A DNA stretch of 64,000 bases. Origin: Phycisphaerales bacterium (lineage in GTDB: Bacteria > Planctomycetota > Phycisphaerae > Phycisphaerales > UBA1924). The notes beneath the pieces are model-generated. The model worked only from the letters and a program-made list of their open reading frames with translations, was not told the DNA's origin and searched no databases. The position numbers and the translations under genes were made by a program. This document shows, piece after piece, positions 35,339 to 46,032 of this stretch. Positions within the stretch are counted from its first letter, which is position 1. Each line of letters starts with the position of its first letter. The stretch spans positions 124,001-188,000 of the forward strand of contig JADLFW010000040.1 in NCBI GenBank assembly GCA_020849615.1. The letters are read 5' to 3'.

Positions 35339-35953
35339 CTACGGGTGCTCGCCGAGGATGCCCGGGATGCGCGACCGGAGACGGGCCGCGCCCTCGTTGG
35401 CGAGCTGGTCGCGGAGCTTGCGGAGCTTCGTGGCGACCGAGGCGTCGATCAGCTGGTCGCCGATGCGGATCTTCACGCCGCCGATCATGGCGCCGTCGGT
35501 GTACGGGTGCACCACGACTTCCTTGTTCAGCACGCGGGCCAGCCGCTCGCGCACGCCGCCGAGCTCATCGGGCGAGAGCGGGGCGGCCGTGAAGACATCG
35601 ACCTCGACGCGGCCGAAAGCCTTCTGCGCGATCGCGTCGTACGCCGCGACGATCGCGGGCAGGTGGGAGAGGCGGCCCTTGCTCTGCAGGACCATCAGGA
35701 ATCGCAGCGTCAGGTCGCCGATGCGGCCCTTGAAGATCGCCAGCAGCGAAGCGGTCCGCTCCTTGTTGCCCAGGGAACGGGAGGCGAGGAACTCGCTGAA
35801 CCTGCGGTCCTGCCGCGCCAGCTCGAGGATCTCCTCCAGCTCGGCCTGGATCTCCTCGATCAGCGGACGCTCGCCCCTGGACCGGGCCAGCTCGAAGAGG
35901 CTGCGGGCGTACATGTTGGCGAGGGCGTCGGGTTGGGCTTCGGTCAGGGGCAT
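35339..35953 (-). CDS. atpH: ATP synthase F1 subunit delta
   Basis: 204-residue stator protein joining F1 to subunit b. ALANMYARSLFELARSRG opens the helical domain, and the C-terminal VVVHPYTDGAMIGGVKIRIGDQLIDASVATKLRKLRDQL is the typical OSCP/delta end. It is the last gene of the cluster here; atpA, atpG, atpD and atpC, which normally follow, are absent, and pgk comes next. Confidence 0.93.
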   Translation of the reverse strand: MPLTEAQPDALANMYARSLFELARSRGERPLIEEIQAELEEILELARQDRRFSEFLASRSLGNKERTASLLAIFKGRIGDLTLRFLMVLQSKGRLSHLPAIVAAYDAIAQKAFGRVEVDVFTAAPLSPDELGGVRERLARVLNKEVVVHPYTDGAMIGGVKIRIGDQLIDASVATKLRKLRDQLANEGAARLRSRIPGILGEHP

Positions 35954-36008
35954 GAAACTCTCCGGCTGGGCGGGCGCATCGATCCGGTCTGGAAGCGCGG
36001 AAGCCCGC

Positions 36009-36644
36009 TCAGCTCACCGTCTGCAGCTTGGCGAGGGACTCTTCAACGAGGGCCTGCTGGTCGGAGGGGCGGATCTCGCGGCGGAGAATCTTGCCCGCCA
36101 CGAGCGACGCCATGTTCGCGGCGTCGCTGTAGATCTCGGAGATCGCGGCCCGCTTCGCCGACTCGATGTCCCGCATCGCCCGCTCACGCATCTCCGACAG
36201 CTCGGCGTCCGCCTTGGACTTGAGCTCGGCCGCGAGGGCCGTCTGCTGGATCTTGGTCTGCTCGAGCATCTTCTGGGCCTCGGCGCGGGCCTGGGCCAGG
36301 CTCTGCTGGTACTGGTCCAGGGCATCCTTGGCCTGCTTGCGGGCCATCTCGGCCGACTCGATTTCTTCGCGGATCTTGGAGGCCCGCTCGTCGAGGGCCT
36401 TGGTGATCGTCGGCCAGACCTTCACGGCCAGGACGGCGAAGACCAGCAGGAAGACGACGATAGCGGTGACGCCGGTGACGATGCCCTGCGCGGGGGTCGG
36501 GAGGGCCTCGACGACCTCGTGGCCCGCGGCGGCGGCGTGTGTGTCGGCGGCGTGCGGCGGGTCCTCGGCGAGGACGGCGGCGATGGGGGAAGCGACCGCC
36601 ACGAAGGCGGTCCAGAGGGCGGCGGAGGGGAAGTGGCGATTCAT
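36009..36644 (-). CDS. atpF: ATP synthase Fo subunit b with N-terminal signal-like segment
   Basis: 211-residue stator subunit. The membrane helix is IVTGVTAIVVFLLVFAVLAVKVW at about residues 58-80, followed by a long charged helix (KIREEIESAEMARKQAKDALDQYQQSLAQARAEAQKMLEQ), the coiled-coil stalk. Unlike the standard b subunit of about 160 residues, it has 50 extra N-terminal residues that look like a cleavable signal peptide (ALWTAFVAVASPIAAVLAE) and a His/Ala-rich stretch. It lies 55 bp before atpH. Confidence 0.93.
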   Translation of the reverse strand: MNRHFPSAALWTAFVAVASPIAAVLAEDPPHAADTHAAAAGHEVVEALPTPAQGIVTGVTAIVVFLLVFAVLAVKVWPTITKALDERASKIREEIESAEMARKQAKDALDQYQQSLAQARAEAQKMLEQTKIQQTALAAELKSKADAELSEMRERAMRDIESAKRAAISEIYSDAANMASLVAGKILRREIRPSDQQALVEESLAKLQTVS

Positions 36645-36745
36645 GCAGGACTCCGGGGTGGCCCGGCCGCTCCTGGCGCGGGCCGGCGCGGTCGGGCGTT
36701 TTCGAAGCCGGCCGGCGGTCGGCAGACCGCCGGCGGGTGTCTGGC

Positions 36746-38083
<1,338 letters not shown>

Positions 38084-38087
<4 letters not shown>

Positions 38088-38557
38088 GCCTGAACCTGCT
38101 CCCTGCCCGCGCCGCTCGCGGCGGGCGAAGACCGCTTCTCTCGTTCCAGTTTCTGCAGCGTGGAGACGGTCAGCCCCGTCTCGGCGACCAGCACCACCAC
38201 CGCGCCCGCGACCAGGCCCATCCAGAAGGCCCGGCGGCCTCCATCGGGATCGGCCGCGAAGCCGACCGCGAGCACCAGAAGCATCCGGGCCATCGAGGCC
38301 CCCAGCACGGCCAGGCCCCAGTTCTCGGCTTTCAGATGCAGCAGGCCCGGCAGCAGCGAGACCAGGCTCGCCGCGGCGACGATGCCCGCCGCCAGCCCGG
38401 CGATCCGGGCCGGCCCGCCGAGAGAGACCGCGATGCCGAATGCCGCGGCCGTGCCAAGACCGATCACCGCCAGCATGATGGCGGTGTGGGTGAGGCGACA
38501 GACGGGCGATGCTGCGGTTCGCGTCACACGGGCTCCGGCGCGGGTTCCCCATCGCAT
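38084..38557 (-). CDS. atpI: AtpI-like ATP synthase accessory membrane protein
   Basis: 157-residue membrane protein with four hydrophobic helices (AIMLAVIGLGTAAAFGIAVSL; IAGLAAGIVAAASLVSLLPGLL; LAVLGASMARMLLVLAVGF; AFWMGLVAGAVVVLVAETGLTV), position and size as expected for AtpI, which helps c-ring assembly. The assignment rests mainly on topology and its place directly before atpB, to which it is coupled by an ATGA overlap. The start is the least certain in the operon. Confidence 0.7.
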
Positions 38558-38650
38558 AGAACGTGATGGGGAAGTAACTGGGGCTTCCCGGGGCCCCCAG
38601 CGGCTCCGTGAAGGGTGAAAGGATAGCCGCTCAGCCCACAAACGGCGAGC

Positions 38651-39064
38651 CTACGGGCGGCCTTTCCGGCGCTCCTCCGCGGCCGCCCGCTCGAGCCGTT
38701 CCTGGCGCTGCGTGGCGCGGATGATCCGCACCAGCGCGGCGGCGAATCCGATGCTCAATCCTCCCAGCACCCACCCCGGAATGTGACCCTGCCAGCGCCC
38801 GATCACCCACCCAAGCCCGGCTCCGGCCAGGATCGTGAAGATGAAGTCCATCGCGATGCCCCACGCCCGGCCCACCCCGGAGAGGCTGGATGACGATGAG
38901 GGCTGGTCGTGCGTGCGGCCCGCGCCGGGCCGCTCCTTGAGCACATCGGGGATGTCGGGCGGTGGGGGCGGCTCGTGCCAGGTCTGCGCGAACGACTTCT
39001 CGGGGTCGAGCTCATCGCCGCCGGGCCCGTCCAATCCGTCGTCATCCCGCGGCGCATCGGCCAT
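38651..39064 (-). CDS. atpZ: AtpZ/AtpI family protein
   Basis: 137-residue protein with two helices: GIAMDFIFTILAGAGLGWVIGRW and GWVLGGLSIGFAAALVRII, followed by a charged tail RQERLERAAAEERRKGR. The Gly-rich hairpin matches AtpZ-type proteins, which lie upstream of atp operons and have been proposed to carry Mg2+ or Ca2+. Residues 1-55 are acidic and Pro-rich. It begins 11 bp after the alaS stop, so the atp genes may also be read from the alaS promoter. Confidence 0.8.
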   Translation of the reverse strand: MADAPRDDDGLDGPGGDELDPEKSFAQTWHEPPPPPDIPDVLKERPGAGRTHDQPSSSSSLSGVGRAWGIAMDFIFTILAGAGLGWVIGRWQGHIPGWVLGGLSIGFAAALVRIIRATQRQERLERAAAEERRKGRP

Positions 39065-39075
39065 GGCCCGCCTCG

Positions 39076-42066
<2,991 letters not shown>

Positions 42067-42241
42067 GCCGGGCGAAGCTCCCTCGGGTGGGGGGTCGTCT
42101 GTACGCAGGGGCGGCGTAGCGCCGCAACGGTGTGGGGCGGGCCCGGCAGTCCTTACGGCCGGTCCCGGGCGTGAACGGGCCAATGGTAGCGGCGTCATCG
42201 ATGCGCCGTGGTCGGTGCACGTTCGGGCCCCGCCGCTCCGA

Positions 42242-42247
42242 TAAACT
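42242..42247 (+). promoter_or_regulatory. putative -10 element of sthA
   Basis: TAAACT lies 47 nt upstream of the sthA ATG. The leader contains AAGGGGA 4 nt before the start, so this is an ordinary leadered gene. Confidence 0.5.
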
Positions 42248-42294
42248 CCCCTGCCGGCGGGCGCTTCACGCCCGGCGACCACCAAGGGGACGGG

Positions 42295-43710
42295 ATGCGA
42301 CAGTTTGATCTCTGTGTCATCGGTTCGGGCCCGGCGGGCCAGAAGGCCGCGATCCAGGCCGCCAAGCTCGGCAAGCGCGTTTGCGTGATCGAGCAGCGCG
42401 AGGAGGTGGGAGGGGCCACCATCAACACCGGCACCATCCCCTCCAAGGCCCTCCGCGAGGCCATCCTGCGCACGCTCGACCGCGCCTCGGCCATGCCCAC
42501 CGCGGCCCTCTTCACCGCCGCCCGCGAGTTCACCTTCGACAAGCTCATGGACTCCTGCCGACAGGTCATGAACGCCGAGATCGAGATCGTCCGGCGCCAT
42601 TTCGTCAGCAACCGGATCGAGCTGGTCACGGGCCGGGCCCGGTTCACCGACCCCGCCACCATTGAGGTCAATAGCGCTCACGGCCAGGAGACGATCCGCG
42701 CCGAGCGGTTCATCATCGCGGTCGGCACCACCCCGACCAAGCCCGACGACATCCCGTTCGATCCCACCAACATCGTCACCTCTGATGAGCTGCTCAAGCT
42801 CCCCACGCTCCCGCACTCGCTCATGGTCGTCGGCGGCGGCGTCATCGGCACCGAGTACGCCTCCATGCTCGCCGCCCTGGGCGTGAAGGTCACCCTCATC
42901 GAGGGCCGGGCCCGGCTGCTCGACTTCATCGATGCCGAGATCGCCGAAGCCCTCCAGTACCACCTCCGCCAGGCGGGCGTCACCCTGCGCCTGGGTGAAA
43001 AGGTCGTGTCGATCCGCGCCGTCGAGGCGGCGCCCGGGGCCCGGGCCAAGGACAACATGATGGCCGAGGCCACGCTTGAGAGCGGTAAAACGCTCCGTGC
43101 CGACTGCCTGCTCTACGCCATCGGCCGCCACGGCGCCACCGAGAACCTCAATCTCGCGGCGGCCGGTCTCACTGCCGACAACCGCGGCCGCATCAAGGTC
43201 GATGAGACCTTCCGCACCTCCGTCGAGTCCATCTACGCCTGCGGCGATGTCATCGGCTTCCCAGCCCTGGCCTCGACCAGCATGGAGCAGGGCCGCATTG
43301 CCGCGTGCCGGGCCTTCGGCCAGCGCTGCGAGAGCGTCGAGGAGCTCCTCCCCTACGGCATCTACGCCATCCCGGAGATCTCGATGGTCGGCTGGACCGA
43401 AGAACGACTGACCCAGGAGAACATCCCCTACGAGTCCGGCGTCGCCCAGTACAAGGAGATCGCCCGCGGCCAGCTGCTCGGCGATGAGATCGGCATGCTC
43501 AAGCTGCTGATCCACCAGGAGAGCCACGCCATCCTCGGTGTGCACATCATCGGCACCGGCGCCACCGAGCTCGTCCACATCGGACAGTGCGCCATGGCCT
43601 TCAAGGCCACCGTCGAGTACTTTGTCAACGCCGTCTTCAACTACCCCACGCTGGCCGAGTGCTACAAGGTGGCCGCGCTCAACGGGCTCAACAAACTCAA
43701 GGGCGTGTGA
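42295..43710 (+). CDS. sthA: Si-specific NAD(P)+ transhydrogenase (soluble)
   Basis: 471-residue flavoprotein exchanging reducing equivalents between NADPH and NAD+ in the cytoplasm. The FAD fold is FDLCVIGSGPAGQKAAIQAAKLGKRVCVIE. The redox-disulfide region reads GGATINTGTIPSKALREAI: the two cysteines found in lipoamide and mercuric reductases are missing, which is typical of SthA and argues against dihydrolipoamide dehydrogenase. SLMVVGGGVIGTEYASMLAALGVKVTLIE is the NAD fold, and the C terminus ends LVHIGQCAMAFKATVEYFVNAVFNYPTLAECYKVAALNGLN. Confidence 0.95.
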   Translation: MRQFDLCVIGSGPAGQKAAIQAAKLGKRVCVIEQREEVGGATINTGTIPSKALREAILRTLDRASAMPTAALFTAAREFTFDKLMDSCRQVMNAEIEIVRRHFVSNRIELVTGRARFTDPATIEVNSAHGQETIRAERFIIAVGTTPTKPDDIPFDPTNIVTSDELLKLPTLPHSLMVVGGGVIGTEYASMLAALGVKVTLIEGRARLLDFIDAEIAEALQYHLRQAGVTLRLGEKVVSIRAVEAAPGARAKDNMMAEATLESGKTLRADCLLYAIGRHGATENLNLAAAGLTADNRGRIKVDETFRTSVESIYACGDVIGFPALASTSMEQGRIAACRAFGQRCESVEELLPYGIYAIPEISMVGWTEERLTQENIPYESGVAQYKEIARGQLLGDEIGMLKLLIHQESHAILGVHIIGTGATELVHIGQCAMAFKATVEYFVNAVFNYPTLAECYKVAALNGLNKLKGV

Positions 43711-43720
43711 TGTCCGCCGT

Positions 43721-44257
43721 TCATCGCCCGGGTCTCGAGCGCGCGATGTCGAGCAGCCCGAGCAGGCGCGTGGAGGTCAGAATCACCTCGGCCCATTTCT
43801 CAAAAGTCACGGGGAGCTCCTTCAGCGTGTAGCGGTACAGCGACAGGTCCAAGACCGCGCCGCTTTGGCCCCGCTTCATCACCGCGAACTGCACGTTCTG
43901 CGCCTCCGAAACGCCGAAGATGGACCGGCTGATGAGCCCACCGGGCTCTACCGTCGTGCGCGGCTCGCTCAGCATCAGCGAGCCGTTGCACGCCTCGCGG
44001 ATCGCGGTGAGCTGCGTCCGCTCCACCTCGGCGATCATCAGCGTCATGTCGGTGCCCATCGCCAACAGCCGCCGGATGATGAGTTGGTCGGGCAGTTCCT
44101 CGCACCTCAGCTCGATGCCCGACGGGATGGGTTCTTCCCGCCACCGCATCGGCAGGTATAGCTCGAACTCCGGCCACCAGGCGTGGGTGATCTTCCCTGA
44201 TTCATCCAGGGTCAGCCGGCCACGAATCGCCGGAGTGATTTTGGCCGCGTCATCCAC
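43721..44257 (-). CDS. conserved hypothetical protein
   Basis: 178 residues, soluble, no family recognised. The sequence is well-ordered and not low in complexity: GRLTLDESGKITHAWWPEFELYLPMRWREE, LLAMGTDMTLMIAEVERTQLTAIREACNGSL and AVLDLSLYRYTLKELPVTFEKWAEVIL. GAGAGAGGAG lies about 10-15 nt before the ATG at 44257. It is divergent from holB and shares with it a symmetric -10 element; its 3' end is 10 bp from the sthA stop. Confidence 0.75.
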   Translation of the reverse strand: MDDAAKITPAIRGRLTLDESGKITHAWWPEFELYLPMRWREEPIPSGIELRCEELPDQLIIRRLLAMGTDMTLMIAEVERTQLTAIREACNGSLMLSEPRTTVEPGGLISRSIFGVSEAQNVQFAVMKRGQSGAVLDLSLYRYTLKELPVTFEKWAEVILTSTRLLGLLDIARSRPGR

Positions 44258-44291
44258 GGGCTTGCTCCTCTCTCGCCTCGAGTTGCGCCGT

Positions 44292-44298
44292 TACACTA
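44292..44298. promoter_or_regulatory. symmetric bidirectional -10 element between holB and a hypothetical gene
   Basis: The heptamer TACACTA reads TACACT on the plus strand, ending 8 nt before the holB GTG at 44306. It reads TAGTGT on the minus strand, 35 nt before the ATG at 44257. One melted region could thus serve both directions, leaderless for holB and leadered for the other gene. Confidence 0.55.
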
Positions 44299-44305
44299 CC
44301 GCGCC

Positions 44306-45487
44306 GTGGCCAAACGCTCCCGTGCCTCATCCAAGCCCGCCCCCGAAGTCGCCATCCCCGCGCCCGAGCTGCCGCCGCACCCCAGGCCGGTGCCGCTGAG
44401 TTCCATCCAGGGCCAGGACCGCGCCCTGGCGACGCTGGATGCCGCGCTGCGATCCGGACGCCTGCACCACGCCTGGATCTTTCACGGCCCGTCCGGCGTC
44501 GGGAAGTTCACGACGGCCCTCGCCTTCGCGGCGGTGCTGTTGGACCCCACCAGCACCGAGTCGCTCTCGGGGGGGATCCAGCCCGATCCCGACAGCCCGG
44601 TGCAGCGATTGCTCGCGTCGGGCACGCACCCCGACCTCCACATCATCACCAAGGAGCTCTCGATCTTCAGCGAGGATGCCGATGTCCGCAAGAGCAAGCA
44701 GATCACCATCCCCAAGAATGTGATCGACACGCACCTGCTGGGCCCGGCCGCCCTTTCGCCGACGCTCCGGCACACGCCGGCGCCCCGGGCCTCCAAGGTC
44801 TTCATTGTCGATGAAGCCGAGCTCCTCGACCGCTCGCCCAACAATGCGCCCACGCAGAACGCGATCCTCAAGACCCTCGAAGAGCCCCCGCCCGGCACGG
44901 TCATCATCCTTGTCACCAGCAGCGAGGACCGCCTGCTGCCGACCATCCGCTCGCGCTGCCAGCGTGTGGGGTTCGGCCCGCTCGAGCCCGCCGCGATGCG
45001 CAAGTGGATGGCCGGGCGCGGGCTGGAGGTCGAGGCCCGGCTGCGCGACTGGCTCATCGGTTTCAGCGAGGGCTCGCCGGGCGTGCTGCTCGCGGCGATC
45101 GAGGGGGGCTTCTACGCCTGGTTCCAGGCCCTCGAACCCATGCTCGACACGACGCAGCGGGGCGGCTACGACCCCGACCTCGGCCCGACCATGGCCCGGC
45201 TCGCCGATGACTGGGCCAAGGCGTGGGTCGAGGCCAACGAGCTGGCGAGCAAGGAATCGGCGAACCGCGCGGGCGCGCGCTGGATCCTCCGGCTGCTGAG
45301 CGCCTGGCTCCGCGGCGGTCTGCGCCGCGCCGAGTCGGCCTCGCGCCACGCCGAGGCGATCGACCTGGTCCGCCAGGCCGAGCGGCGGCTTGATTCGAGC
45401 GTCCAGCTCGCGTTCGTAATGGAGAGTCTGTCCGCGGAGCTTGCCGGGCTGTTCGCGGCGGAACGGGCCGCGGCCCGGGCCGGGTGA
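44306..45487 (+). CDS. holB: DNA polymerase III subunit delta prime
   Basis: Clamp-loader subunit, 393 residues. PLSSIQGQDRALATLDAALRSGRLHHAWIFHGPSGVGKFTTA contains Walker A; KVFIVDEAELLDRSPNNAPTQNAILKTLEEPPPGTVIILVTSSEDRLLPTIRSRCQRVGF contains the Walker B region, sensor 1 and the SRC motif. The zinc-binding cysteines usual in DnaX are absent, which fits delta prime. A segment between Walker A and B (STESLSGGIQPDPDSPVQRLLAS...) is typical of the planctomycete form. GTG at 44306 follows the TACACT -10. Confidence 0.9.
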   Translation: MAKRSRASSKPAPEVAIPAPELPPHPRPVPLSSIQGQDRALATLDAALRSGRLHHAWIFHGPSGVGKFTTALAFAAVLLDPTSTESLSGGIQPDPDSPVQRLLASGTHPDLHIITKELSIFSEDADVRKSKQITIPKNVIDTHLLGPAALSPTLRHTPAPRASKVFIVDEAELLDRSPNNAPTQNAILKTLEEPPPGTVIILVTSSEDRLLPTIRSRCQRVGFGPLEPAAMRKWMAGRGLEVEARLRDWLIGFSEGSPGVLLAAIEGGFYAWFQALEPMLDTTQRGGYDPDLGPTMARLADDWAKAWVEANELASKESANRAGARWILRLLSAWLRGGLRRAESASRHAEAIDLVRQAERRLDSSVQLAFVMESLSAELAGLFAAERAAARAG

Positions 45488-45494
45488 CCGCGGC

Positions 45495-45974
45495 TCAGCC
45501 CTGAACGCTCAGCGTGCGGCGCGGCGCATCCGGGCCCGGCGCGGGCCCGGCGTCGGTCGCGGGCCGGGCCGGGGCCTGTGCCGTGCGGCGCTCCTCGGCG
45601 AGTTTCTGCATCAGCATCGCCCAGGTCTCGCGCTCGAACTCGAGGAGTTCGATCGCCTTGTCCACCTTGGCGACATCCTTCTCGAAGCTACCCTCGACGA
45701 GCAGCGTGTAGATGAACGTGTAGACGCCGCGGACCTTGGCCGCGAGCTCGGGGTCGATCTCGTCGCGGACCGTCGTGATGAGCTCCATCACGATGTCGCG
45801 CGACTGCGAGAGCCCGGTGTAGCTTGCTTCGTAGTCCTTGCGCGTGATGCCGTCGCGGCCCTGCCGCGCGAACTTGATGCCCCCGTCGAGCAGCATGAGG
45901 CGCAGCTCCTCCGGCGTGGCCGTGAGGACCTTGGTCTTCAGGTAGGCGTTGGCGTTCTGGGTTCCGGCGGTCAT
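45495..45974 (-). CDS. fliS: flagellar secretion chaperone FliS
   Basis: 159-residue cytoplasmic chaperone that keeps flagellin unpolymerised before export. NAYLKTKVLTATPEELRLMLLDGGIKFARQGRD is the characteristic FliS start, followed by helices ending in FIYTLLVEGSFEKDVAKVDKAIELLEFERETWAMLM. A short Ala/Pro-rich tail is added. It lies 58 bp downstream of fliD, the usual order. A near-match -10 (TAGAAC, 45981-45986) ends 6 nt before its ATG, so it may also be transcribed alone. Confidence 0.93.
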   Translation of the reverse strand: MTAGTQNANAYLKTKVLTATPEELRLMLLDGGIKFARQGRDGITRKDYEASYTGLSQSRDIVMELITTVRDEIDPELAAKVRGVYTFIYTLLVEGSFEKDVAKVDKAIELLEFERETWAMLMQKLAEERRTAQAPARPATDAGPAPGPDAPRRTLSVQG

Positions 45975-46032
45975 GCGTGCGTTCTATCGGCCCCGGGGGC
46001 GTCCATCTTCACTCCGCGGTTGCGCCGGCCCG

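Noticed and set aside
42111..42125. Small hairpin (GCGGCG-TAG-CGCCGC) in the alaS leader, considered as a T-box or attenuator
   Set aside because: A 6-bp GC palindrome is common at this base composition, and there is no T run, specifier loop or conserved T-box sequence.
42067..43578. Upstream extension of the alaS reading frame
   Set aside because: The frame is open for about 500 more codons but runs antisense to sthA and shows no family similarity; alaS begins at 42066 after a Shine-Dalgarno site.
42295..43710. Dihydrolipoamide dehydrogenase as an alternative for sthA
   Set aside because: Both redox cysteines of the GGTCLNVGCIPSK motif are missing (GGATINTGTIPSK), which fits the soluble transhydrogenase.
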